Below, one piece after another: positions 44,817 through 56,846 of a stretch of DNA of 64,000 nt. The stretch covers positions 54,209,278 through 54,273,277 of the forward strand of contig CM037788.1 in the NCBI GenBank assembly GCA_021229015.1, read 5' to 3'. The translations under genes were made by a program, and so were the position numbers. The stretch's first letter is position 1. Each line of letters begins with the position of its first letter. Under the pieces are notes generated by a model. The model searched no databases and was not told where the DNA came from. It saw nothing but the letters and a program-made list of their open reading frames with translations. This DNA is from Solen grandis. Lineage: Eukaryota; Mollusca; Bivalvia; Adapedonta; Solenidae.

Positions 44817-45190
44817 TTAATGATCACTGACTGAAACGTATTCCTATGAGAATTACCTTTGTTAAAGTCAAGGAGCAAATGTTAAGAAAAATTACTTCCG
44901 CATGCGACATTACATTTGTAACATAAATCAACATAATATGCTAAATAAGCCAATTTTAGGAACTTCCAAATTGTACAAAAACTGAAAATGATTTTGAACA
45001 AATCTAAAATGTTTAAAATTCTCAGCGGAAGTTCTAATATTCCATCCAGTATAAATGTCCCTTATAGCATTCCTAGTTATATTTTTCAAATATAAAGGAG
45101 ATATCTGGTAAGAAACCCATACTGACTTTTCCTACAGAAAAAGACCTTAGTTTATATAAAGACTATACAACACATTCTGATTCAGTAAGG

Positions 45191-45453
45191 GGGTGGGGGC
45201 GAGGGAGGGGCCGCCGTGGCCGAGCGGTTATAGTCGTGGATTACAAATCTCTCAGCCCCTCACCGCTGTGGGTTCGAATCCCGGTAGGGACTTCGGATTT
45301 TTCATGTGAGGAAGCCTTCCAGCTGGCTTGCGGTGGTCGGTGGTTCTACCTGGGTACCTCTGTGTACTCGGGGTCTTCCTCCACCTGTAATTAGCTGGAC
45401 GTCGCTATATGATTGAAATACTATCGCAGCGACGGTAAACCCAAATACATCAT
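45191..45453 (+). mobile_element. tRNA-derived SINE inserted in LINE D
   Basis: A 12-bp duplication GATTCAGTAAGG lies at 45179-45190 and 45454-45465. Head: TGGCCGAGCGGTTATAG (A box) and GGGTTCGAATCCCGG (B box). Body GGTTCTACCTGGGTACCTCT and tail CGCAGCGACGGTAAACCCAA, the conserved 3' domain type seen in many invertebrate SINEs. LINE D reads through once it is removed. Confidence 0.93.
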
Positions 45454-46111
45454 GATTCAGTAAGGTCAAATTTTTGTATTCTATTTCCTGTTCAATTGGT
45501 AAACAATTTATAAAGCTAAGGACACAATCTGTATTTGTTCTAGTGCTTAGACCCTGTATATACTTAAGACATAATCTTATATACTTAAGACATAACATAA
45601 TCTTATATACTTAAGACATAATCTGTTGGCACGCTCAAGTGAAAGCAAACTATAAACTTTATTAGCACCCATAGAGTGCCTTAGGCAAAACGACTGCACG
45701 ATATCTGTTTCTACAGTTGTAGGGCTGCAAACCATCTGTGTTAAAACCATAATCAGCAATGCTGAAAAAAGTTCCACTTATTTTATAGCTATCTGCTATA
45801 TTTACAGAGGGATCAGGAAACTAATTATAATATTATTATACACCAAGAGTTATATTGGTCCGTTTCTGATATTTGATTAGGTCCAAAATATACGTCAGTA
45901 TTATGAATAATTTTACGACGTTTACTACCATTGAAAATTATGATGGCCCACATCTGTGGATTGTATTGAACCGCCACTTACATTAGTATATATAACATAT
46001 CTAATAGAGATAATTTGAGAAAGAAAAATGGGAAGCATATGCCTCCATGTCTGGTTCCTTGTAGATAGGGAACCAGCTCGATATATAACCTTTATGAAAA
46101 ACACTGCTATA

Positions 46112-48342
46112 TGGAGGCTATTCGTTGCCAAAAAAACCAGCCTTGCAATCATGACAATTTATACTTCGGTTCAACTAAACAGATTTGTAAAAGTATAAAC
46201 GTTTATCCGAGAGGTAAATATTGTGCTCGTATTGTGCGTTTTGATTATCTCGATTTAACTAGTAACGTTTTTACTTCTAGAATGTAATTTATTTACATGC
46301 AGCTAAGATAAAATGCAAATAATATTTATAATTTTTCAAACTCAAATTTACGAAATGTACAACGACATACACGACACGTTTTACGCCGTACATCACGACG
46401 TTCGAGAATGGAGCCGCATCAGATAACACTCTCAGGTTTACAACTGCATAATTGACTTTTACATTTCTACGCGATTAACATTTGTAGACGATTTTGCAAC
46501 TTCCATATATGGCAGTATCACGGAAATAGGCGAAGATTTAAAGGCGGAGCCAAATTTCACGAGCGGAAAATAAAGAGAGGTAACTTACACCATGATAAAT
46601 CGGTAAGTACAAAAATATTTCGTAATTACCTGAGTCTGAAAATGATACTTTGTAGATACAATAATTTTATATACATCAATTGTTAATCATTATACTTACC
46701 TTTGGACTCTTTTTTAATATATACATGGTAAAATGAAAACGAAAAAAGAAATATGGTTGAAAAAATGTTATGTAGATCTATGAAAGGGAAGTTGCTATGT
46801 ACAGACATTAAAGCTTCATAATTTTGGTTTTAATTTTACTAACGTTATAAGTGAATATTAAGAAATGAAAGCTTTACATTAGAAACTGCATATATTTTTT
46901 CTCTTTTTTCTTATCCAGTCATACCCTAGTATTAAGGTTATATTTGTGATATAGTAATTAAATATTACTTAACATTACTGGGAAAGGCAGCAGCCAGAAT
47001 TTGGCCTGTAAAAATTATTGTATAGATCTATCTGTAGCAAATCTTCCATCTGTTTTGACTTGAAAATTGGACAATAGTAAAGCAGCAACTTAACTGAACC
47101 TTAAATATCAAATATATTTGTTTTGCATAAAAGAACTTGATTTATAGTCAAGCAGCAATTTTTACTGTCTGGAAAAAAAACCCATTAAGAGTTGGATTAA
47201 GACACAGACAGTTGATGATGGCATGTAACTTTTGTGTATTTTCTTAAAGAAATTAATCAATCTGCAGGTATGTATATGAACAAACACAGAGATTCAAATA
47301 ATATTGGAAGTCAGACACTTTTTTGCATTTAAAACATTAATATACTAGGTGACAAGCAAAGGACCAATTTTTATTAAAGCAGGAGATATCTTATATCTTT
47401 ATAGAACATCTCCTGATTAAAGACATAATGAATACTTCAACTTGAACTTTATACTGCCAATAGTCAATATTGACCACTTAAGGCACCTTAATTTGGGGTG
47501 TGTTCTTGAATTGTTATTCAAAAAATGAGTCCGGTACACCTCAGCTCTGCTTGTGAAAATTATGCATTGTTTTTCTGAAAATTGTGAATAAAAAAATCGA
47601 CTTTTTTTTATGAAAGTGGCATTGAGCGCGAATTCACAACACCAGTAATGGCAGTAGCTAGATATTAAATTTTGAAAAAAGCTCAATTGTGGTGAAGTGG
47701 GTTCTCATATCATGTGGCTTTGGTGGCTCGACTAAAAAAAAACACATCAAAATCATATTGCTGGCTTGTAGGTGGGGTACGTTTCAAAAACTAATCTTTT
47801 TTATATCTTCTGATGTTGATTCAATACCTGCATACAATGGCACTCATGCAACTGAAACACATGATGCTTAGTAAATAATTGTGATACTGTTTAATTCTCA
47901 TAATGCATTTACCTTGAATGTGTAGACCTACACGCTGCAACACTTCCCTTATTCGTACATGGGAGATAACTGCGTGGAGAATTGCCAGTCGTTGTCGGAA
48001 AATACCGAAAGTGAGCGGACAATTACGTTTATTTACGATGATGTAGTGGGCGGGGAAATGGGCGGAGCTTATTTATCAACATTGCAAACGTGTAAACCTT
48101 AATTAAGATGAGCCGAATCATGATGGTCGGACAATGTAAAGTTGCGAGCGTTAAAGTAAGAAGGCGTTTTGTAGTTTATCATAATGCATTTTGTTGAAAT
48201 ACGTATTTACAATGTTACATCGGCGAATGTATCTCTGGAGTTTAAATGCTAAGAAATTCAAATGAATTGTGTATTTTGTCGGAAAATAAACTGTTCAACT
48301 CAGATCAACAAGGCTTGATTTTTGGCAACGAATAGCCTCAAT
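46112..48342. mobile_element. 2.2-kb TIR element splitting LINE D (Mutator-like by target duplication)
   Basis: Ends are inverted: GAGGCTATTCGTTGCCAAAA and AACCAGCCTTG at 46114, with GAGGCTATTCGTTGCCAAAA and TCAAGCCTTG read inward from 48339. ACTGCTATA is duplicated (46103-46111 and 48343-48351), 9 bp as usual for Mutator-like elements. Removing the segment rejoins the LINE reading (KNMYSS|VFHKGYISSWFP). No transposase frame inside, so non-autonomous. The outermost 2-3 bases of the ends are not identical. Confidence 0.88.
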
Positions 48343-48989
48343 ACTGCTATACATGTTTTTATGTAAAGCAATAACATTAAATAACAAATGTAGGGGTAAC
48401 CCATATTTGAATAATCTGTAAAAAAGCCATCATGCCACACCCGATCAAAATCTTGTTTAGCATACAAGAAACTGGCGTAAAGTTTACTATCCCTTTCATA
48501 TTTATATGATATAGACTCCATTAGAACTAAAGAAGTCATAATACAGCTTATATTCTCCTAGAAACCCCCTTGCATAGGATGTTATTGCACTGGAAGTTTA
48601 ACTTTTATCTGCTCTAATTGTATAGCTTCATAAAGCTTATACTCGAAGATATGGTGATTATTCAGTTCGGGCGGTATGTAGGATAACGTATACATCATGT
48701 TAAACAATACAGATAAATACAACCATAGTGTTCCGCCACCATGAAAAATATGTTCATTGTAAGCATTAACTATTCCACACATTTTATTCGACTTAAGTTT
48801 CCTCATAACTACAACTACAAATTGTTTATTGCATGAAAACATTACATATTTTATAGCAAATGAAAATAACAAACAAGATAGAAAGCATGGATTTTCTGAA
48901 GAGCACATGCTATAAATTTAGTATAGTATATAAATTTAGACAAATTGTAAATAATATTTTTTGATGTTGCTGACATAAGATTGATAAAT

Positions 48990-49530
48990 TTCAGTTTAGT
49001 TGGCTATGTATAATAATACCTTTTTATATATTTTGATCTAATTTCCGAATGCTTCGAACAAATTAATAAAAAATGATACTCGTTTTCTATTAAACCGGTT
49101 TTGCAAAATCTACATATTCTTTCATTTCTGGTGATGTTTATGTGTCTACCGCTTTCAACAATTAGGTCATGAGACGATGTGAAATCTAGCGAGTGCAACT
49201 CTAAATTTTGATTCTGTAATAATGTCGAGGTATGTTTCAAAGTTGAATGAATGTTTATATAGACTATATGTATCTAGGCGAGTAGAATTATTGATGGATG
49301 AATACTATCTCTGGTGATATATATCAAATACTCGCTGTTTAACAGTATAATAGTTTATATCCGTATTAAATTGACCTTCCCACATATATGATAATCCCAT
49401 TTGGTTCAGTATAATTTTGATGTTATATGCCCAGTTATTCCCATGATAATTTAAACCATTGTCAACATCATTTTTTAACAAATTGTTTGTTTTAAAAAGT
49501 ATTGTTCGCTCCCTTTGTTTTAGCATCTGT
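48990..49530 (-). pseudogene. LINE fragment E: C-terminus
   Basis: Minus strand reads MLKQRERTILFKTNNLLKND, GNNWAYNIKIILNQMGLSYM, then SHDLIVESGRHINITRNERI, CRFCKTGLIENEYHFLLICS and EIRSKYIKRYY. This aligns by eye with the C-terminal region of LINE A (NWAFNVKFLLDSYGFSHLW; TGRYGQN; CSLCND). The Cys-x2-Cys ... His ... Cys knuckle is kept. It lies immediately upstream (minus sense) of LINE D. Confidence 0.75.
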
Positions 49531-50214
49531 AAGGATACAATAGAAAATTATCAAAAAAGGTACGTCATGACAGAATGCATTGTGCTTAACACCATTATTG
49601 TGTTAGTAATTACTTTAATTATATTATATCACTGAAAGTGTTACTCTCGTTATTTCAAATTAAATCTTCCTAACTTGGTTTAAACATATTAACATAGCAA
49701 ATTACAATATGACACTTTATACTTTTGGGATGGGGTTGGAAGCCGAAACTTTGTAAACTTTATATCTTGTTGATATTACATGTACTTGTAGTTACATTGC
49801 AATATTTACACACACCAAAGATAACAAGTGTAAATATTAATATCAAGTACTATTTGAAAAAGAAACGTAGCCGAACAGAATTGACAAATATTTAAAGTAG
49901 AGATGGAGTTACCTAGTAAGAGGGGTGGGGTATAGGCCTTGATTGAACCATTTCGTATTCTCAGTTATTTTTTGTCACCCTAACGTGTTGAATATTGATT
50001 ACGGTTTTGAGTGTGTATATACTGAATACGTGAGTTATCTCATGTAATGAGATTGGACTTAATGCTTTTCAGTTTAATCAACGAGTGTAAACATAGACTG
50101 TGTAAATATTATGTAAATGCGCTCTAGATAATGCGTCATGCGTTTCATTTTGGATATATATGTGAATTTGAGAGCTTTTATGCATGTATGAAAAGGATAT
50201 TTGTTATAATATTT
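49531..50214. other. Intergenic, nothing recognised
   Basis: AT-rich DNA with no supported gene or repeat unit. Confidence 0.4.
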
Positions 50215-50625
50215 TTACATGCATAAGATCAAAGCAAAATTACGACGTACCGGCTCGCTTGCTGTTTAGGAAACTGTCTGGTTTTGTGTTTGTGACGTAG
50301 TCATTCAGTTTAGAATAGTATAATCTGATTACATGTATAATATGAAGACAGATAGAACCTCCTAATACTGCTTTTCCTCCTTTGAAGAGAAAGTGTTCGG
50401 ACAAGTAACACGTATTATAAAGCTGAACTTCTTTTGCCTTCATCCTCCATTTCTTTTTTTAAGGTATTCTGAAAGCAGTATGCAGATGATATTTGCATCA
50501 ATTTTATAACAATTGTATATTTTGTTATATCGTCTAAGTGTTTTAATATTTCGTCTGAAATTTTAAAAGTAAAGCGGGAACTTTATAGATGACCGTAAGT
50601 ACAACCAAAATTCATAATGTTTAAC
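50215..50625 (-). pseudogene. Truncated SLC46-like paralogue (5' end only)
   Basis: On the minus strand this segment matches the 5' end and upstream DNA of the SLC46-like gene at 60 kb. Shared blocks include TCGGGAACTTTATAGATGA-like upstream sequence, the TTTCAG acceptor, AAAGAAATGGAGG around the start codon and the FLFKGG(K/E)AVL coding phrase. CAA has become TAA twelve codons after the start (SSTLQYV to SSAL-stop-YV), and a frameshift and deletions follow. Homology ends near ASRYVVIL, about residue 85 of the intact protein. No transmembrane core follows. Confidence 0.88.
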
Positions 50626-50631
50626 TAGGCA

Positions 50632-50705
50632 TGGCGAAAACCTTTTGTTCTTCTTCAGTTGATTTTTTAGGTTTTCGCCTATAGTTCTTCTGTTGATTTG
50701 TTTTC
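50632..50705. repeat. Second locus of the GGCGAAAACCT hairpin repeat
   Basis: GGCGAAAACCTTTTGTTCTT and AGGTTTTCGCCTATAGTTCT are inverted, each followed by CTTC(A/T)GTTGATTT. Same arms and flanks as 140-203 in opposite orientation. It marks the end of homology between the two SLC46 5' regions. Confidence 0.65.
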
Positions 50706-50860
50706 TTTGCCTTAACTTGTGTGTGACGTCAACCATGGAAAACTTTTGGCCCAGATTTCATTTTCCTTGAACCTTGGGCATCATCTCAGGATGATATCTA
50801 GCACATTTCATCACTCTCCATGTAATTTTAAGCACGTTATATGTTCAGAAACAGGTCTTA

Positions 50861-50865
50861 TTTAC

Positions 50866-50911
<46 letters not shown>
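50861..50911. repeat. (TA)n microsatellite
   Basis: Alternating TA tract of about 50 bp. Confidence 0.95.
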
Positions 50912-50913
<2 letters not shown>

Positions 50914-52430
50914 TAATGGAGGTCAAAGTCCAGATACGCGTCAGATGGGGACGCCTTATAATGGCACGCTTCGTACCGCTACCATAATCACTTGCAGTTT
51001 TTGTGATTACATTCTGTTTACATTATACCAAGGAAGTTACTTATCGAATGAAGTGATGAATTACATTTCAGTGACACATCTCTAAACATTCCTTCCAGCA
51101 TAAGATGAAACTTCACTGGAATTGATCAGTATCTAGTTTATTTGTGCGTATTGTCATCTTTTTTGTGGGGCTGGGATGATTATTACAGAGTTATTCTTCT
51201 TTGTATTTTAAGCAATATGTCTATATAATATGCATACATTCAGATTCTTGTCTGCATTTTATCTCAAAACCCATGTCTTGGATTGGATGACACTTCCAAA
51301 GATTGATCAAAACCAAGTCTTGATGTGCAACAGCATGTTTCACTGGAATGTATTATCACAGAGTTATGGCCTTTCCATAGCAACATAGAGTACCTACAGA
51401 ATTTTGTCTACACAGCTCCAAAACCCCTATCCTGAATTGAACAAAACTTTACTGGATTGATCGGTTCCATGCCTTGTCAGTATGTTAAGTTTGACTGAAT
51501 TATAAACAGTGTTATGGCCCTTCATTTTTTTTAGGATCACCCTATGTCCATTGATCCATGCAGAACACTGGTTGCCATGGTAACCAACATAATTATACTT
51601 TAACACTTTAAAAATATCCTCCTCTGAAACTAAAGGTCAAAATTTAATTTCCTTTTGCATTAATAATCACCTCATAGCTCTTTTTCATAATTTGCGATGG
51701 GTGTTTCAATGTTCCTATATTATTATGTTTTGTATTGATGCTCCTGTCTTTATTTTTGTTCAATCTTCATGAAATTTTACATGTATCAAAGGACTTCAAA
51801 GTTTTAAAATTATATTTTACAGCAGTTAAAAGTTTGATCCTTTGTGAACAATTGCCAAATCAATGTTTTATGTTTAAATTTTAATATGCATTGATATCAT
51901 GTAAAAGTGGAAAGTTTGACCTTTTCAACAACAAAAAAGTTTTGCAAATCTGTTTAGAAATACTTGATTTTTTAGCAGTATAAATTGCATGCTGCTAGTG
52001 TCAAATTGTAATATCTGACACACAGGCAAATCCATATAGACAGCTAGAGCCAGTATGTCTTATCTATCAGTTATCAGTATAGGTTGCATAGCTCAGTATG
52101 TAATACTGTTCTTTTTGAGTGGCAAATAAGTAAGTTTTCTTCGTGACCGGTGCAGGGGTAATTATCACATCGTGTATTTAATGAGAAATTATGATACCGT
52201 TATTTCTATTTTAAAACAATTTATAGTTAAATAATATTTAATATTGAGGCCTCAATTTGACTGAGTTTGGTATTTTCTGTTTGGTTATTTAATCTATGAT
52301 AGCCATATCAGGATGTTCCTGTCCATTTGTCATTGTATATGAAAAAAACAAAAAACAATTGCAACAACATAATGAAGTCAACCGGTTTCAATGACATGGT
52401 CTTTTGTTTAAAGAATGTTCTTTCATTGTG
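50912..52430. repeat. Weak interspersed-repeat-like region, no gene
   Basis: Phrases such as CAGAGTTATGGCC (51359) and CAGTGTTATGGCCC (51510), with ACTGGAATGTATTATCA / ACTGAATTATAAACA nearby, suggest two diverged units of a tandem-core repeat. Ends are not visible. No coding frame. Confidence 0.35.
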
Positions 52431-52847
52431 AATAAATGTCTGAAAATCATGCTAATTTGATTTTTTTTATCTGTGTTGGTCTTATGAAAACAGTTTCAAG
52501 CTCGCGACTACATAATTGAAAGATGGTGGTATTCAAATACATGATCTTTTGTAATGTATTCAAACATTGCAATAAAAAATTAGAAAGATCAAACATTATT
52601 AATTTTAAAAAGGAAAATTTCATAAATGTGTTTATCTTATGCAGTTTTTAAGCTCACAACTACATAATTGAAAGGAGATTGCCAGCTGTATTCTAATACA
52701 TGATCATTTGTGTATCACATATTTAAACATTGCAATAAAAATATAAAAGCTTATAAATATTCACATGAAATAACTTAGTCTATCTTATGAACAACAGTTT
52801 TTAAGCTCGCAACTACATTATTGAAAGATGGTGGTCAACCGTTATTA

Positions 52848-53165
52848 TGTTATGTAATACATATGGTTACTGGCAGGAATTGTCGTTGACGCTTATTATA
52901 TAATACACATGTTTACTGTCTGGCTGGCTGGTAACCAGCCAATATATAAGCTGACCGGTCAAGGATTTGGAGGAGAGCTAGTTAGATACCTAGGGGAGAG
53001 CTGGCTAGATACCTAGGAGAGAGAGATCTGGTTAGATACCTAGGAGAGATCATGTGGGATACCTAGAAGCAGATCTGATGGGATACCTAGAGAGATCTCG
53101 TTAGAGCCTCGAGACCCGACCATGGGCTAAGTACGTTACATGGCAGCGCTCAGTCTGAGTGGGCC
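52848..53165 (+). repeat. 5' LTR (matched part)
   Basis: Colinear with 55151-55505 except for a ~37-bp deletion after GGCAGG. Contains five short units of GATACCTAG(G/A)(G/A)GAGA. Homology stops at GAGTGGGCC, beyond which the two copies differ. Confidence 0.85.
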
Positions 53166-55150
53166 CTGAGACAGTTTCAGCGACTAGCGGCTAGCTGGAT
53201 ATACGATATCCTCTAGTTAAGAACTGCAGTCAAGTTTTAGAATCCGGCAAGGTGCATTTGATATACGCAGCAGAATTCTGTCATGTTGCCGGACCTAGCT
53301 TTGAATTATGGACATGAATTTGATAAGCGACTTATGTACACGTATATAGAATTAAGTTGGCGATAACTTGTGTATAGCGGAGTGCGGCTTAGTGATGTTT
53401 AAGTTAAACAAACTAAGTTTATTACACGAGCCAACGTGTTAACGGCATCAGCACTTAAAAGCGTGAATAATACGCTGCTGTATAAGACCAGGAAAATTAT
53501 GATTTTTAATAATCATAAGTGTATTATATTTGTGAGTAAATACCGTAAATATGAATGTAGATATTACTGTTAAGTTAATTTATGCAACCCATGTTATTAA
53601 TGATAAAACACGCGTAGAGACATGATGCAATATAGTTCAGTACTTGAGATAAATACTGACGACTTGTTTTTGTGTATTGCGTTTCAACTGACCTGGTTAC
53701 CTAAGGAATAGGTATGTCAATATACAATTGGTTTTGTCACATATACAATCTGTATTGAACCATTGTGGGTATGTTAACGTATTGTAAGTTATTGACTGAT
53801 GAATGCAAGTTTACGACCCTATCACAGTCCTAGGGGAAAGTTATGTAATATTACGCTGTATTGTTGAAACAACAAATAAGAGAACAATAGTGTTTACGGA
53901 CAGCAGTGGTCTTCATGACAGACGACTATGCTTGAGATTACTTATATAACTACTAATTCTTCATGTTATTTTTACCTTTTTCATGCTGTGATAAACACAT
54001 AACCGCCAAGTTCTACCATGATTAGGATTATGAATTTCATGTATGTTCTTAAAACTGATACTAGGTATGTTGAATAATTTGTGGATAAGTGCAGATTAGT
54101 ATTAGTCCAATACACTGGTACCATGTTTAAGTTTAGGAACCATATATTACTATATATAGTCAATACACAGATTAGTTCTCTGTTCTGATAATGGAAGTCT
54201 CCAACTTGATATATGTATAAATTTATTAGGTCTGATAGTACAGACTGTTTGTGTGCATACAAGAAACGTATTTTAGGTTTAGATGAATACTTATAAATAT
54301 TATTGCAATAATATGAACTGATGAGATGCAACTGTTGTGTGTATTCCTTGCTATCTTAACGAAGATTGCTTATAACAAGGTATGCCTACTGTAACCACTC
54401 TACGGAATGCCATTCCACCTTACAACGTAGAGTACAACTATACCAACTGTCCAGCTTCACATGTTATTACGGTGATAATAACCAATGGACCAACATGATG
54501 TTACATTTAGTGTATCAAATCGTATATAATCGTATTCAACTTTAACCACTTTACTTTCAACGATGAGTTCATCGACGGACACCTTAACCCTCGAGGCGGT
54601 CCATGCAGCAGACGTTGGAGAGGCCACATCTAATGATGATTTGTTTTGCCACTGTGTGTGAATGTGTGTTTAAACATTCTTTTGATTTAGTTACAATTGT
54701 GTTTCACGATTGTGAATAACTGTGAACTGACAGTAACCGTCGCTGCTACTGAAAATAACCACCGCTACATCATGCCATTCCATCCATCTTCGTGAGACGT
54801 CAACAAAATATGAACTTGACATACAATTATCAAATATTTCATGTTTTATCAATACTTTAAAATGGACTTAACTATCACATTATACAGCATTATCACTGCA
54901 ATTACTCTATTCATTTATTTTGTTTCTTTTGTTATGTATATGTAAAAATAATTTTTGGTCTTTATTTTCATGGCAGGCGTACTTTTATTGTATATAAATA
55001 CATATACATGTTTAATTATTTTCATACCGACTTTTATTTAATAGAAAACGCTCCACTGCAATTGTAATCGCTCATTTCAAAAATATATGTATATATTTAT
55101 TTGACAGGCATGGCAACTATAACTGTAAATTTAAGTAGGAAAAAAAGGAG

Positions 55151-55579
55151 TGTTATGTAATACATATGGTTACTGGCAGGACCGTTGCATTAGGTATGCA
55201 ACGTCTGTCTCAGTTGTGACTGTCGTTGACACTTATTATATAATACACATGTTTACTGTCTGGCTGGCTGGTAACCAGCCAATATATAAGCTGACCGGTC
55301 AAGGATCTGGAGGAGAGCTAGTTAGATACCTAGGGGAGAGCTGGCTAGATACCTAGGAGAGAGAGATCTGGTTAGATACCTAGGAGAGATCATGTGGGAT
55401 ACCTAGAAGCAGATCTGGTGGGATACCTAGAGAGATCTCGTTAGAGCCTCGAGACCCGACCATGGGCTAAATACGTTACATGGCAGCGCTCAGTCTGAGT
55501 GGGCCATGACCTGCCATGCTAAATAAAGTGTATAAAGACCAAGAAGGCTACTTGTCTTGAATACGGCCATTATACGACA
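55151..55579 (+). repeat. 3' LTR
   Basis: Begins TG and ends CA, with AATAAA (55522) as a plausible polyadenylation signal. Holds the same GATACCTAG unit array as the 5' copy. The last ~75 bp have no counterpart next to the 5' LTR. Confidence 0.82.
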
Positions 55580-55975
55580 ATTAAATACATGATATTTTGT
55601 GTAACATGTATTCAAACATTGCGATAAAATTTTGAAAAAATATACATAGTCGCATTTAATAAATGGGTCTGTCTTGTGAAAAACAGATTGCAAGCTTGCG
55701 ACAAAATAATTGACCAGTGGTAGTCAACTGTAATCAATGACAAGGTCTTTTCTTTAAATAATGTTCATTCACCGCGAGCAAATATATGAGAAATCATGGT
55801 AATTCATGTACATGTATAGATTTTATAAATGTGTTTATCTTATAAAAAGCAGCTCGCGAGTACATAATTAAAAGTAGATGGTCAGCCGTATTCTACAACC
55901 TGATCATATGTGTATCACGTATTGAAATATCGTGATTAAAACTTGGAAAGTTTTATACATGTTCACATTTAAAAG

Positions 55976-56227
55976 CCCGGTCGCGACATACCAAAGTCGT
56001 AAAAAATATTACTGGTATAGCTCACTTGCTTGGCGCTCAGCATATACGGGTAGTAACAGGACTGGTATTCCCGGTGTAAGGATAATGTGACTGGGTGTGG
56101 TATCATGTCACATGTCTACGGCATGATAATTCAGTGTGGCAGCATTATATCTATCTCATGTAGACATCGTCTCCAAATGACTGAAATACTGTCGTTGGGA
56201 CGTTAAACCCAACAAACAAAAAAGCAA
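55976..56227 (+). mobile_element. 5'-truncated SINE with exact target duplication
   Basis: ACATTTAAAAG flanks it (55965-55975 and 56228-56238). It starts CCCGGTCGCGACATACCAAA, so it lacks the tRNA head present in the copy at 56541. It ends with GGGACGTTAAACCCAACAAA and an A/C-rich tail. The body matches the 56541 copy (TTGGCGCTCAGCATATA, GACTGGGTGTGGTATCATG). Confidence 0.92.
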
Positions 56228-56540
56228 ACATTTAAAAGCTTTATCTATCTTACGAAAACATTTTTCAAGCTCGCTACTACATAATTGAAAGGAAATCAAA
56301 GGTAATTTCAACTGGGTTTATATATCAAGCTCGTGACCTTATGAATGAAAGAGGATGGTCAACCGTATATAACGAAATAGTGTATTGGATAAAAAAATGT
56401 TGCAAATAAATTTTGGGAAGTTTGTTGTTATTCACATATAATATCTGGTAATCTTATGACAATTATTTTTTAAGCTTGCGACTAATTAACTGAATATCTT
56501 CAAGCAACTATATTCAACAACATCGTGTATTTTATGAAAA

Positions 56541-56846
56541 CCGTTCCCGGTGGCCGAGTGGTTAGAGCGTCCGCATCGGGTGCGGGAGGTCGTGGGTTCG
56601 ATCCCCGGCCGCGACATACCAAAGTCGTAAAAAATGGTACTGTTATAGCTCCCTTGCTTGGCGCTCAGCATATAAGGGTAGTTGCAGGACTGGTTGGCCC
56701 GGTGTCAGGATAATTGACTGGGTGTGGTATCATGCCACATGTCTACGACGTGATACTGCAGTGTGGCAGCACTATATCTGTCTCAAGTAGACATCATCTC
56801 CAAATGACTGAAATGTCGGTTGGACGTTAAACCAAACAAACAAACA
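56541..56846 (+). mobile_element. Full-length tRNA-derived SINE
   Basis: TTTTATGAAAA duplication at 56530-56540 and 56847-56857. Head with GGTGGCCGAGTGGTTAGAG (A box) and GTGGGTTCGATCCCCGG (B box); body, then tail GGACGTTAAACCAAACAAAC. Probably transcribed by pol III if active. Confidence 0.94.

Larger units (their letters stand above)
44880..48908 (-). pseudogene. LINE D (RT and post-RT region) with two nested insertions
   Basis: On the minus strand it starts with MRKLKSNKMCGIVNAYNEHI and LYLSVLFNMMYTLSYIPPEL (48.9-48.65 kb), then MESISYKYERDSKLYASFLY and AKQDFDRVWHDGFF, and HKNMYSS near 48345. A 2.2-kb TIR element follows; reading resumes at 46111 with SSVFHKGYISSWFP and, after a frameshift, YLQGTRHGGICFPFFF. 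The post-RT part has LRHSMGANKVYSLLSLERAN, LSTRTNTDCVLSFINCLPIE and EYKNLTLLNQ. A SINE lies between 45453 and 45191, after which YLKNITRNAIRDIYTGWNIR continues to about 44900. QGTRHGG corresponds to the QGxRQGG box of LINE RTs. The xxDD segment is not recovered. Confidence 0.82.
52848..55579 (+). mobile_element. Non-autonomous LTR retrotransposon
   Basis: Terminal direct repeats begin TGTTATGTAATACATATGG (52848 and 55151). The 3' copy is preceded by a polypurine tract (GGAAAAAAAGGAG) and ends ..TTATACGACA at 55579. ATTA flanks both sides (52844-52847 and 55580-55583). The ~2-kb interior has no gag or pol; a 32-codon frame at 54563 (MSSSTDTLTLEAVHAADVGE) is the only notable one. The short non-coding interior suggests a deleted or LARD/TRIM-like element dependent on another copy. 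Confidence 0.85.

Noticed and set aside
45208..45290. Stand-alone tRNA(Ser/Leu)-like gene
   Set aside because: Same reasoning: it is the head of a SINE flanked by GATTCAGTAAGG duplications.
53981..54331. 116-codon minus-strand frame inside the LTR element
   Set aside because: No gag or pol motif and low-complexity residues. Treated as chance.
56541..56615. Stand-alone tRNA gene
   Set aside because: A and B boxes are good, but it is followed by a SINE body, a GACGTTAAACC tail and bounded by a target duplication. It is a SINE head.
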